From: CAYJDG01 sp964368875
GTDB lineage: Bacteria > Pseudomonadota > Alphaproteobacteria > Micavibrionales > Micavibrionaceae
DNA length: 20,763 nucleotides
Assembly (NCBI GenBank): GCA_964368875.1
Contig: CAYJDG010000037.1
Coordinates: 1-20,763 of the forward strand
Direction: 5' to 3'
Shown here: one piece after another, positions 8,232 through 15,370 of the stretch
How positions within the stretch are numbered: position 1 is the stretch's first letter
Layout: each line of letters starts with the position of its first letter
Translations under genes and position numbers: made by a program
Notes under the pieces: model-generated
Seen by the model: the letters and a program-made list of their open reading frames with translations, nothing else
What the model was told of the DNA's origin: nothing
Databases searched by the model: none

Positions 8232-8801
8232 CTAGGACCGAGCATCAATCAGCGAGAAATCCTCGATTTTGTTCGGCGTATCCTGCTGCGCGTCGATCTG
8301 GCGCGCGCGGGCGAATTCCTGGTCGGCGAGGTTAAAGAGCGCTTCGGCGCGAGATGTTCCCTCCGTCACCGGAATGCAGAATTCGGCGGACAACCGCGCG
8401 ATCAGGGCCATATCGAAATACGGCGGAAATTCTTCCTCTTCCGGCCGGAAGATATAGGTCAGGATGACGCTTTCGGCATCGGTATGCAGCGCGCCTCGGC
8501 TGATACGAAAATCGAGCCCCCTGCCCCGTCCGCTACCGCCCGCCGAGAGGGCGCGCAGAAAATCAGTTGGCAATTGATACGCATATCTGTAATCCGCGAC
8601 GGGCGGCGTTGAGAGCTGGGTCAGCGCAATCTGTCCGGTGGCAAAGCTCCACCCATAGGCCGAGAGTAGCGCGTCGCGCGCGGGTCCATACAGTAGCCCG
8701 GAAATTTCGGCTTCGGCGGTGCCGTCGGCAAAGGATGTGATCGGGTGCGCCCCGATGCGGGCGAGCGCGCGGCTGCACAGGCCGATGTCGGACAAAGCCA
8801 T
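8232..8801 (-). CDS. Tail tubular protein A-like head-tail adaptor (T7 gp11-like)
   Basis: A 189-residue protein starting MALSDIGLCSRALARIGAHP and containing DALLSAYGWSFAT and YAYQLPTDFLRAL, the pattern of the gp11/gatekeeper family that forms the ring below the portal and joins it to the nozzle. Length is normal for the family. GAGG lies about eight bases upstream of the ATG. It follows the capsid and small head protein genes and a terminator, and precedes the nozzle gene with one small membrane gene between. Identity is firm at family level. Confidence 0.85.
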   Translation of the reverse strand: MALSDIGLCSRALARIGAHPITSFADGTAEAEISGLLYGPARDALLSAYGWSFATGQIALTQLSTPPVADYRYAYQLPTDFLRALSAGGSGRGRGLDFRISRGALHTDAESVILTYIFRPEEEEFPPYFDMALIARLSAEFCIPVTEGTSRAEALFNLADQEFARARQIDAQQDTPNKIEDFSLIDARS

Positions 8802-8826
8802 GAAAAACCTCGTGTGAGTATGGTTG

Positions 8827-8871
8827 AAAAAGGCGAAGCGCCCCGGAAACAGGACGATACCGGGGCGCTTC
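8827..8871 (-). terminator. Intrinsic terminator after the capsid gene pair
   Basis: Twelve-base perfect stem GAAGCGCCCCGG/CCGGGGCGCTTC (8835-8846 with 8860-8871), 13-base loop, and on the minus strand a T5 run three bases after the stem. It closes the unit of major capsid and small head protein, whose products are needed in the highest copy number. Confidence 0.88.
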
Positions 8872-8896
8872 TTCTCTAAGTACGGCGGGGCTGGCC

Positions 8897-9139
8897 CTAA
8901 GCGGAGAACAGCGCAACGGTCACTGCGGTGCCGTTGTTGGCCGTCACGATATAAAACACCGTCGACGGCGTGCCGCCCGTACTGAGATTGGTAATGATCA
9001 GGTCGTTGACGCGCAGCATTCCGGCGGCGGAATTGAAATATCCGCCGGTGGTGCCTGATGCGTCAGGGGTGGTGTAATGCCACAGCGTAAAATTATTCGC
9101 GTAAGCAAGTACACTCAGGTCTTTGGAAGCAAAAGCCAT
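8897..9139 (-). CDS. Small head protein, possible capsid decoration protein
   Basis: An 80-residue beta-rich protein beginning MAFASKDLSVLAYANNFTLW and containing GYFNSAAGMLRVNDLII. Short proteins of this kind follow the major capsid gene in many alphaproteobacterial phages and are thought to be head decoration or stabilising proteins. AAGGAG eight bases before the ATG is a strong ribosome binding site, and a strong terminator follows, both in line with high expression together with the capsid gene. The decoration role is inferred from position and size. Confidence 0.65.
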   Translation of the reverse strand: MAFASKDLSVLAYANNFTLWHYTTPDASGTTGGYFNSAAGMLRVNDLIITNLSTGGTPSTVFYIVTANNGTAVTVALFSA

Positions 9140-9172
9140 GTTTAAAACTCCTTATGAGTTGTGAGGTTGGGA

Positions 9173-10003
9173 TTAATCAGGAGTTTCATCGCAGCTGATG
9201 ACCGCAACGCCGTTGCCATCAATCAGAACCGCACCCTGGCTCATCATGTTGTTGACGAAGTGCGCCGCGCGGTCGCCGTGCCACGAAATATCCGTCTGCA
9301 CATCTGAGCCCGACGCATGGCCGATGGCGGTGCGGTGGAACCAGAAGCATTTGCGGATATCGCTGCCGTCAATGGGCAGTCCCGAATGCGGAATCCACGT
9401 CGTGCCGAGCCAGCGTTTCGCCTGTGTGCCCTTATACGGCAGGTCATCGGTGCCGACGAACTCGCTGCTGGAGAATTCCTGAATTTTCAGGAGCTCCGAC
9501 CATTGCTGCCAGCCGACGACCGCAAAGCGTTGCCCGTCATCCGGCACTTCGGCATCGCCGAGCAGCTTGAACGCAGAGAGCACCTTGTCGCGGGTCAGGC
9601 CGATATTGCCATCAGCAACTGTGAGCGTGCTGGCACTCGCCAAAGCATTGATGATCAGCTCATCCGTCTTGCGGCCCAGTGCGTAAGCGCCGGCATTAGC
9701 GATGACCTGGCGTTCATCATGGTTGATTTTCAGCTCATCAAGGCGGTCGACCCAGTCACCGGCATAATAATCGGCGAGCGTGCACTCAACCGGGGTGTGG
9801 GCGATATTCATCACCGGAACCATCCCATGTGTGGATTTGGTCGAGGCGACACCCTTGCCGACTTTTTGAAAGACGGTTGAAGAGCCTTTGACGTTTTGCG
9901 CCATGCGCACGGTGGTGCGTAGTTTCGAGCCCATTCTTTGATAGGCCTCGTGAATTTCACGTTCGAATTGTTTGACGAACGCGGTATTGATACTGGTCGA
10001 CAT
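9173..10003 (-). CDS. Major capsid protein
   Basis: A 276-residue protein read from ATG 10003, beginning MSTSINTAFVKQFEREIHEA. The segments TPVECTLADYYAGDWVDRLD and NAGAYALGRKTDELIINAL and the C-terminal HFVNNMMSQGAVLIDGNGV fit the capsid proteins of this group of podoviruses. A longer frame to 10192 exists, but the extra residues would come from the hairpin-rich leader and AAAGGG precedes ATG 10003, so the shorter form is chosen. Strong context: scaffold upstream in the block, decoration-like protein downstream. It would assemble several hundred copies into the icosahedral shell. It is shorter than T7 gp10. Confidence 0.82.
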   Translation of the reverse strand: MSTSINTAFVKQFEREIHEAYQRMGSKLRTTVRMAQNVKGSSTVFQKVGKGVASTKSTHGMVPVMNIAHTPVECTLADYYAGDWVDRLDELKINHDERQVIANAGAYALGRKTDELIINALASASTLTVADGNIGLTRDKVLSAFKLLGDAEVPDDGQRFAVVGWQQWSELLKIQEFSSSEFVGTDDLPYKGTQAKRWLGTTWIPHSGLPIDGSDIRKCFWFHRTAIGHASGSDVQTDISWHGDRAAHFVNNMMSQGAVLIDGNGVAVISCDETPD

Positions 10004-10056
10004 GGTCGGCCCTTTCTGTTGCGTGTTATGGTGTGATGAAATGCGGGATGGGTTAT

Positions 10057-10115
10057 CGGAACGATGTTCCGGCCTCAACCAGCCTGCGGTTTTTGGCCTG
10101 GCGCAAATTTTTGCG
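10057..10115. repeat. Two hairpins in the capsid gene leader
   Basis: CGGAAC-GAT-GTTCCG at 10057-10071 and CGCAAA-TT-TTTGCG at 10102-10115 are perfect inverted repeats 54-110 bases upstream of the capsid ATG. They lie between the terminator of the preceding gene and the capsid start, so they fall in the capsid promoter or 5' leader. They could be operators, or mRNA stem-loops that stabilise a highly expressed message. Confidence 0.5.
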
Positions 10116-10148
10116 TTATCAGTCCATTCCCGGAAAAACTGCTCAGGT

Positions 10149-10182
10149 ATAAAACAAGGCCGCGAACGGAGTCCGGGCCTTG
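10149..10182 (-). terminator. Intrinsic terminator after the 273-residue unknown gene
   Basis: Stem CAAGGCC/GGCCTTG (10155-10161 with 10176-10182) followed on the minus strand by TTTTATA. It lies 56 bases after the stop of the unknown gene and upstream of the capsid gene, so the capsid gene likely has its own promoter in 10004-10150. Confidence 0.75.
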
Positions 10183-10237
10183 ATACAAACATACTAGGAT
10201 AATTTTCCTACGTTGTCAAGATCTATTTTAAAAAAAT

Positions 10238-11059
10238 TTATGCGGGTGCCGCGTCCAGTTTTGGTGTGCGTGTGAAAAACAGGAAGGCAACCTGCCCGTT
10301 CTCTTCGATATCGCCGCTCGATTTATGAATGCCGACCTGCTGGCGGTCTTCCACCAGATCCAGATTGCGGCCGCGCTGCCCTTTCACAAAAACAAAGTCA
10401 TCGAGCATCGTTGGTCTGAACTTGTGCTGCCACATGCGACCAAGACGAACCATTTTTTCTTTTTCCGCAGCCTGCGCCTCTGAACTTAGGTCATTCAGAC
10501 GCGCCCGGTTAATGCTGTTCCAAACCGCATCGCCCAGATCTTCTTCCGGCAGATCGAGCGTGCTCAAGGCAACCGCCTTATGGCCGACCACAGCTAAAAA
10601 ATCAGCATGTATTTCCGGCGAGCGCCCCGTGCCACCTTTTGGCGTGAACAAAACATGCGCACAGATGGGGCTTTTCAGATCACCCGTAAAATCTCGGTAA
10701 ACGCTTGTATAAATAGTCCGCGAGCGGTTGCCGTCACGCGTCAGCGCAAGGAGAGCGTCATTGTTCAGCGCAATGCCTGCTTCTGCCGCCTGCGCGGCGA
10801 TTTCATCCGGCGTAAAATTTTTCGTATGAATGATTTGCCCAGATTTGGCCTCACGCATCAAGCCGTCTTTCATCTGGTACTGCTGCGCAATAGCTGGCAC
10901 ATCGAGGGCCGTGATACCGTCTCTTAACCGTGCCTGCGCCCGAGCCTGCACAGGGTTTCTATAGGTGACGGCTTTGACATGGGCATCACGCAAACCGTGC
11001 ACAATGTCATGGGCACGCGCTGTAATAACGTAAGAACCGTTTTCGAACAGATTGGGCAT
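10238..11059 (-). CDS. Unknown 273-residue protein between scaffold and capsid genes
   Basis: I do not recognise this protein. It is soluble, with no signal peptide or membrane helix, and mixed alpha/beta in character. Visible features: an Ala/Arg/Gln-rich stretch NPVQARAQARLRDG near residue 35, a central block ALTRDGNRSRTIYTSVYRDF, then SPEIHADFLAVVGHKAVAL and a charged end with FVFVKGQRGRNLDLVEDRQQ. GTGAGG five bases upstream supports ATG 11059, and a terminator follows. It separates scaffold from capsid, which are normally adjacent, and shares the divergent AT-rich region with the PilZ gene. Together with PilZ it forms a self-contained insertion with its own signals, so it may be cargo rather than a virion protein. 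Confidence 0.7.
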   Translation of the reverse strand: MPNLFENGSYVITARAHDIVHGLRDAHVKAVTYRNPVQARAQARLRDGITALDVPAIAQQYQMKDGLMREAKSGQIIHTKNFTPDEIAAQAAEAGIALNNDALLALTRDGNRSRTIYTSVYRDFTGDLKSPICAHVLFTPKGGTGRSPEIHADFLAVVGHKAVALSTLDLPEEDLGDAVWNSINRARLNDLSSEAQAAEKEKMVRLGRMWQHKFRPTMLDDFVFVKGQRGRNLDLVEDRQQVGIHKSSGDIEENGQVAFLFFTRTPKLDAAPA

Positions 11060-11324
11060 AAAACCTCACTGCTTATCCATAACATCGAGATACTTTATCC
11101 TCAATCTATTTAGCCAAATTCACCCCTCCGTCCTTTAATTTTGAGGAAAACAGCCTATTTGCAGAAGAGAAGCCGCAAAAAAGACACTTTATATATGTGT
11201 CATAGTCACAGAGGTTAAACTTGCGTTTGTATAAGAATTATTGAATACTAGCGTTAAGTTACGACAAATAAAGGGTGTTAGTTTCTTTTGGTAAGACTGG
11301 CTATTGTACAAGGAGTACACCTTT
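11060..11324. promoter_or_regulatory. AT-rich divergent promoter region (unknown gene / PilZ gene)
   Basis: A 265-base stretch between divergent genes, much richer in A+T than the flanking coding sequence. It contains -10-like hexamers TATATA (11190-11195) and TATAAG (11230-11235) on the plus strand, but no convincing matching -35 boxes, so I do not assign exact promoters. AAGGAG at 11310-11315 is the ribosome binding site for PilZ. No ORF or RNA gene is evident. Confidence 0.5.
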
Positions 11325-11720
11325 ATGTTCGGTAAATTCATGACAGCACTCGGACTTTCCTCCGCCCAAGACGATGATGGCAGCGATGTTTCTGCCCGCC
11401 GCGCCTATCCGCGCCGTGAACAGGACAAATGCGTCGGTGTTGTCGATGGTCGCACCCTCCCCGTTCTCGATTGGTCGCCAGGCGGCATGCGCGTTTTTGC
11501 AGATACCCGCACCATTGCAGTCGGTAAAGAAGTCGATGTCGTTCTCAAGTTTCAAATCCAGAATGAACTGATCAACGTCAATCACCGCGCCCAGATCGTG
11601 CGCAAGGCGCAGGATAGTTACGCGATGCAATTCCTGCCGTTGACCAACGATCTGCGCTCTGCGTTCAGCCAAATCATCGACCGCTTCAACGTCGATGAAT
11701 TTGCAACCTCTCAGGCTTAA
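11325..11720 (+). CDS. PilZ-domain protein, probable c-di-GMP receptor
   Basis: A 131-residue protein made of one PilZ domain. The two c-di-GMP-binding motifs are present: RxxxR in RRAYPRR (Arg26 and Arg30) and DxSxxG in DWSPGG (Asp49, Ser51, Gly54). The rest (VDVVLKFQIQNELINV, QDSYAMQFLPL) fits the PilZ beta-barrel. AAGGAG nine bases before ATG 11325 favours this start over the in-frame TTG at 11304. Single-domain PilZ proteins pass the c-di-GMP signal to partners controlling motility, surface polysaccharide or secretion. It lies on the strand opposite to the virion genes, between scaffold and capsid, so it is probably expressed from the prophage in the lysogen. Family and motifs are clear; the partner is unknown. 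Confidence 0.85.
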   Translation: MFGKFMTALGLSSAQDDDGSDVSARRAYPRREQDKCVGVVDGRTLPVLDWSPGGMRVFADTRTIAVGKEVDVVLKFQIQNELINVNHRAQIVRKAQDSYAMQFLPLTNDLRSAFSQIIDRFNVDEFATSQA

Positions 11721-11721
11721 G

Positions 11722-11766
11722 AATTTTCACCACAGCGAACAACAGCGTGCGCTGTGGTGAAAAATT
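11722..11766. repeat. Long inverted repeat between convergent PilZ and scaffold genes
   Basis: Arms AATTTTCACCACAGCG (11722-11737) and CGCTGTGGTGAAAA (11750-11763) pair almost perfectly around a 12-base loop. It sits in the 44 bases between the converging genes and touches the scaffold stop codon. On both strands the T-run comes before the stem and the A-run after it, so it is not a canonical intrinsic terminator, though it may still end or stabilise both transcripts. Confidence 0.7.
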
Positions 11767-12496
11767 ATGACTGCGCGTAGAGTTTCTCAAACCCAGCCGT
11801 GACTTTGGCAATATAGGCCGGATCTTTATCGCGCCAGTATTTGGGGTTTTTCATCATTGTCATCAGGTCGGCCTCGTCGCCACTGTCTTTTTCAGCTTTG
11901 ATCTTCACGCCCGGTCCGTCTGCTTTCATCATCTTATAAAGCGCCATCACGCCTTCATAGGATACCGACATGCCGCTCAACACTTCAGGGGGCAGGTTCT
12001 TCTGCCCGTAGATGAGCAGCTGGCGGGAGACCTCTTTCCAGCGGTCGATGCCGCCGAATTCCTTGACCAGGCGTTCAACCTCGCGGTCGGCATTGAACTC
12101 CGCCGCCATCTCAAGGATCAGCGGCACCATTTTCTCCGCAGCCAGATCATAAACCTCCTGCACCTGCTCCGGCGTAAAGCCTTTGCCATGCAGACGTTTG
12201 TTTAATTCCGGATCGATGTCGAACAGATCGTTCGGCACAGTCACGCTATATTCCTCCGCTGTGTCCGGAACGCCGATGGCCTTGTACAGGCGTTTGCGGT
12301 CATCGTCGTTTTGTGGGAGAGGCAGCATCTGCGCGATTTTTTTCTCGAGGGCGACATAAGACGCAATCAGGGCATCAACACGCACCTCTTCTTTTTTCGC
12401 ATCCCAGAATTTTTCAGGTAGTCCGGCAGGCTTTTTCGACTCCGCATCGATGGGGGCTGCGGTTTCCATTTCAGCAGTAAGAAGGTTATCAGGCAT
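11765..12496 (-). CDS. Capsid scaffolding/assembly protein
   Basis: A 243-residue, strongly acidic and helical protein. It contains KPAGLPEKFWDAKKEEVRVD, then ALIASYVALEKKIAQM, a pattern seen in scaffold proteins of T7-like and related podoviruses, and DLFDIDPELNKRLHGKGFTP in the middle. Scaffold proteins guide capsid subunits into a procapsid and then leave or are degraded. The start codon overlaps the portal stop (TAATG), and AAGGAG lies inside the end of the portal gene, so translation is coupled to the portal. The portal-scaffold order is as in T7 gp8-gp9. Confidence 0.82.
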   Translation of the reverse strand: MPDNLLTAEMETAAPIDAESKKPAGLPEKFWDAKKEEVRVDALIASYVALEKKIAQMLPLPQNDDDRKRLYKAIGVPDTAEEYSVTVPNDLFDIDPELNKRLHGKGFTPEQVQEVYDLAAEKMVPLILEMAAEFNADREVERLVKEFGGIDRWKEVSRQLLIYGQKNLPPEVLSGMSVSYEGVMALYKMMKADGPGVKIKAEKDSGDEADLMTMMKNPKYWRDKDPAYIAKVTAGFEKLYAQS

Positions 12497-13995
12497 TATT
12501 CAACTCCTTGGTTTGGTTGTAGTGTTTCGACTAAATTTTTCAGTAAGATTTCAGGATCGCGCATCAGATCACCCGGGACGCCCAACGCTTCGCCGAGATA
12601 GCGGGCCGTGCGTCCGAGATCGACCGCCGCCAGAGCTTCCGGTCCCATCGCCTGCACCGATTGCAGCCATGAAAGCGTCGTCTGGACATGCTTTTGCGCC
12701 TGCGCGAGCGCGAGCGGCGAGCGGTAATCGATGCAGATCAAGCGTCCGTCGAGCGGCAGATCCGGCACCTCGCCCCTGCGCCGTAAAATCGCATAGGCCC
12801 GCTTGATAAGCGGTGTCAAAAGTTCCGTCTGCAACCGTCCATAGGTCGCGCCGAGGATCGTCGCCATTTCAGCGGAGCGCTCCACCACTTCGGTCGCCGT
12901 CATCTTGCGGCCATCGAATTGATTGAGGCGGTCCACCAGCAAACTGTGCCTGATGCGGTCGCGCAGATCATTGAGAATAATCTGCGACACGTCGAACTTG
13001 CCCGGCATCTCAAGCGGAGTGAGACCCTTCGATCCGACCGCCTTGGGAATGATCGCCCCCGGCACCAGCTGAATATTCGCCGGGTTCAGCACCCCGTCAT
13101 CTTCCGCCTGCCAGATGCCGGTCACGGCAATCGATGCGTTCTTCAGGATCAGCTCGACCACCTTATTGGCGGTCTTGATATCGGGCATCGCCTTCATCAC
13201 CGGCGAGCGTCCATAAACCTCGCCCGGTGATTTCATCCAGCGAAAATTGATGAACGGAGACTGGGGCAGATATTGTTGCGCCAGCAGCACCGGCTCACCG
13301 TCCTCGGTCAGGCACGCGGCATAGACATAGGCATGCCCCTCCGAATAAACACCTTCCAGCACCCGGAAGCTTTCGCGTGCATCCAGTTCCGCCCGCCGGA
13401 TAAGCTCGGGCGGAAGCTCCGCCTCAGGATAGCGCGTGCTGAGTTGCGCCAGCGTCAGCTTCATCACCCGGTACGTGCTGTCCAGAAACCCGGTCGCACC
13501 CTCCTCGACCAGCACATCACTGAGCGGCACCGCCGTAAAGCGAAACGCGGAATGATTGCCCGGCTCGGCTTCTTCAAAGGCAAGGCTCGCCGTACCCCCG
13601 ACCACCAAGTCGAGAAAGGCCTGATGCAGCTCAACCGCGAAGTTGGACTGATCGAAATGGCCCTGCATCACCCGCGCCGCTTTCTCGAGCAATGGGCCAA
13701 GGCTCTGCGTATCTGTTTCGCTCAAACCCGGACCGCCGCGCAAGCCGAACCACGGCGTAAACGACGGCGTGAGATTGCCGAGCAGCGACGCGGCCAGCTG
13801 GTCGACGGCATCGAGCGCCGTGCCGTCATATAATCTCTCGCTGCGGCGATTGGCGGGCGACATCAGCCCGTTGAAATTCCCCCGCTGCGGCAGCGTATAA
13901 TCATAGCAATCCTGCCACAGGCTTTCCCACGCACTGCGCTGCCCCTTGGCGCTTTCATAGCATCGCAGCAACGCTGCGGCGGTGTCCTCTGTCAT
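12496..13995 (-). CDS. Portal (head-to-tail connector) protein
   Basis: A 499-residue protein of the podovirus head-tail connector family. Diagnostic parts: QDCYDYTLPQRGNF near residue 28, the RSERLYDGTALDAVDQLAASL region, FRWMKSPGEVYGRSPVMKAM, and in the C-terminal half LNQFDGRKMTATEVVERSAE, very typical of the family. A dodecamer of it forms the vertex through which DNA enters and leaves. The full length is normal. GGAG precedes the ATG, and it starts six bases after a small virion gene. Confident identification. Confidence 0.93.
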   Translation of the reverse strand: MTEDTAAALLRCYESAKGQRSAWESLWQDCYDYTLPQRGNFNGLMSPANRRSERLYDGTALDAVDQLAASLLGNLTPSFTPWFGLRGGPGLSETDTQSLGPLLEKAARVMQGHFDQSNFAVELHQAFLDLVVGGTASLAFEEAEPGNHSAFRFTAVPLSDVLVEEGATGFLDSTYRVMKLTLAQLSTRYPEAELPPELIRRAELDARESFRVLEGVYSEGHAYVYAACLTEDGEPVLLAQQYLPQSPFINFRWMKSPGEVYGRSPVMKAMPDIKTANKVVELILKNASIAVTGIWQAEDDGVLNPANIQLVPGAIIPKAVGSKGLTPLEMPGKFDVSQIILNDLRDRIRHSLLVDRLNQFDGRKMTATEVVERSAEMATILGATYGRLQTELLTPLIKRAYAILRRRGEVPDLPLDGRLICIDYRSPLALAQAQKHVQTTLSWLQSVQAMGPEALAAVDLGRTARYLGEALGVPGDLMRDPEILLKNLVETLQPNQGVE

Positions 13996-14001
13996 GGCGG
14001 G

Positions 14002-14265
14002 TTATTCTCCGAGCAAGGTTTTGCGGGGGGCCGTGAGCGTGTTCTGGTCGAGCACGCCGCGAAAACTGGTCAGCACCGTGCCAAGGCGGCTGCGGTTCCG
14101 GCGCAATAAACTCTCCGCCCGCTGCGTCGACACTTCGGCCTCGGTCGGCGGCGTCTCGGTCGCGGGTGTCTCTGCCGCTGGCGCAGGCGTGCTGGCCGCC
14201 GGGGCCGGAACATAAACAACCTGCTGCGGGGCTGATGGCCTGGATGGTGAAATCAAACGTCCCAT
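14002..14265 (-). CDS. Small phage protein upstream of the portal gene
   Basis: An 87-residue protein: an N-terminal Pro/Ala/Thr-rich flexible half (residues 12-45, repeated PAP and TPA units) and a basic C-terminal half LLRRNRSRLGTVLTSFRGVL ending RKTLLGE. Small proteins with a low-complexity start and this RKxLLGE-type ending are common directly before podovirus portal genes in Alphaproteobacteria; their function is not known to me. AAAGGAG seven bases upstream fixes ATG 14265; the longer open frame would run through the terminator. It is the first gene of the head operon after that terminator. Confidence 0.72.
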   Translation of the reverse strand: MGRLISPSRPSAPQQVVYVPAPAASTPAPAAETPATETPPTEAEVSTQRAESLLRRNRSRLGTVLTSFRGVLDQNTLTAPRKTLLGE

Positions 14266-14289
14266 GGGGTACTCCTTTGCTGTGAACAT

Positions 14290-14314
14290 AAAAAAACAGG
14301 GCCAATTGGCCCTG
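14290..14314 (-). terminator. Strong intrinsic terminator closing the toxin-immunity unit
   Basis: Perfect 18-base palindrome CAGGGCCAATTGGCCCTG (14297-14314) followed on the minus strand by seven T. It separates the toxin and immunity genes from the head operon, so the two could be expressed independently. Confidence 0.92.
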
Positions 14315-14347
14315 CGGTGAAATCTTATAATGGCTGACGCTGTCGCA

Positions 14348-14644
14348 TCATCTCGAGGACTCTGCTTGTCCCAGGTGCTCCAGAATTTTTTTAGCAACTA
14401 CTTCAATATGGGGTCTTCGTAAAGCGAGATCGGCTTCAGAAAGATTAAAATTTTTCATCCAGATTGCAGAAATAGCGCTGACAATTTTTTCAGCGGTAAT
14501 CTCAGATAGCGCCAACTCCTCAAGAGCTTCTGAAATCATCTTTGCTTCCGAAGAATACTCATCCATCGGCGCACCGATCTCAATCAGTCCTTCAATATCC
14601 TCTTTCTTTAGAAAATCATCTATATGTTGGTTAGAAATTCTCAT
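14348..14644 (-). CDS. Small acidic protein, possible third immunity protein
   Basis: A 98-residue helical protein (MRISNQHIDDFLKKEDIEGL and following), acidic in the middle (GAPMDEYSSEAKMISEALEE). It weakly reminds me of the DUF1871-like group, small proteins found near polymorphic toxin loci, but I cannot confirm this by eye. AAGGAG eleven bases upstream supports the start. It is the last gene before the strong terminator and lies downstream of the toxin, its immunity gene and the frameshifted gene, all AT-rich (about 38% G+C over 14401-14460 by hand count). Orphan immunity genes commonly collect at this place behind polymorphic toxins, which is the basis of the call. Confidence 0.6.
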   Translation of the reverse strand: MRISNQHIDDFLKKEDIEGLIEIGAPMDEYSSEAKMISEALEELALSEITAEKIVSAISAIWMKNFNLSEADLALRRPHIEVVAKKILEHLGQAESSR

Positions 14645-14688
14645 GTTTCGAGAAACTCCTTAGACATTTATCCAAAAAAATCTTTTGC

Positions 14689-15038
14689 TTACAATCTTGA
14701 GAGCAGATATTTAGCATGATCAAGAGTCAACTCGCCTTCAATCTCCGGATTAGCTAGCGCATGCATGATTTCAGCTAGAATTTTTTCTTCACTCTCAGGA
14801 AATTTACATCATCACGTAATTCCAGAAAATCAGCCCATCTGCAAAGTTCATCTGCTGATAAAAGGCCATTAACATAGCTTGATAGCGCCCTGCTCAATGC
14901 TGACTTATCAAGAAAAACTGGCTGACCTAGAAAATCCCAATCGTAAGCGCTCAGCTCTGCCGATAAGCGCGACATATCACCATCCATGCGAATGAACTTC
15001 AGAACGAGATCAGTTCTTTGTTGATCATCTATCTCCAT
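14689..15038 (-). pseudogene. Second immunity-like gene, broken by a one-base frameshift
   Basis: The frame from ATG 15038 gives 87 residues ending at 14775. Adding one A in the AAA/TTT run at about 14800-14806 continues it without a stop as FPESEEKILAEIMHALANPE through to a stop at 14689, giving 116 residues; the 350-base span is one base short of a whole number of codons. The restored ending (NPEIEGELTLDHAKYLLSRL) resembles small proteins found behind contact-dependent and other polymorphic toxins. No good ribosome binding site precedes ATG 15038. Either the gene has decayed or the base was lost in sequencing or assembly of a homopolymer. The immunity role rests on its place between two immunity-type genes. 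Confidence 0.7.
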
Positions 15039-15070
15039 AATTTTATTCTGTCATCAGTTTATCTTTAAGT

Positions 15071-15370
15071 TCATTTTGTCATGCGTCCCAGCTTTTGAAA
15101 CTCTCTGATTTCTTCCAGCGTCTCCGCAGCACATGTCCGAAGTTGATCTTCAGTAATATATTCATCCGGATCATCTTCTGGCTCCATAGGCAAGTCAGTG
15201 AATTCATCAACTTTAAAAAAGAGCCAGTCTAGAGAATTAAACACTTCATCACTCATGGGTCCTTTCTCAGCCAGATATTCGTCAATATATGTGCGCTCAA
15301 ACTCCTGAACGGATATTTCACGGTTCAGGAACCTTTCGATGAGCGTGCCATAATCATACAATTTCGACAT
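15071..15370 (-). CDS. Colicin D-type immunity protein
   Basis: A 99-residue, helical, strongly acidic protein. The start SKLYDYGTLIERFLNREISV and the following EFERTYIDEYL match the plan of the colicin D immunity family: a short helix, a [KR]-[EI]-[ST] turn, then an acidic helix bundle. Its many Asp/Glu residues (PMEPEDDPDEY near residue 61) complement the Lys-rich toxin tip, as expected for an inhibitor that covers the tRNA-binding site. ATG 15370 overlaps the toxin stop in TAATG, and GGAGGG precedes it, so toxin and inhibitor are translationally coupled. Family assignment is from remembered pattern and context. Confidence 0.82.
   Translation of the reverse strand: MSKLYDYGTLIERFLNREISVQEFERTYIDEYLAEKGPMSDEVFNSLDWLFFKVDEFTDLPMEPEDDPDEYITEDQLRTCAAETLEEIREFQKLGRMTK

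Noticed and set aside
9317..9880. 187-codon open frame on the plus strand
   Set aside because: Antisense shadow of the major capsid gene.
10004..10192. 63-codon N-terminal extension of the capsid protein
   Set aside because: It would translate the hairpin leader and part of a terminator, and ATG 10003 has a ribosome binding site.
13273..13833. 186-codon open frame on the plus strand
   Set aside because: Antisense to the portal gene; composition typical of a shadow.
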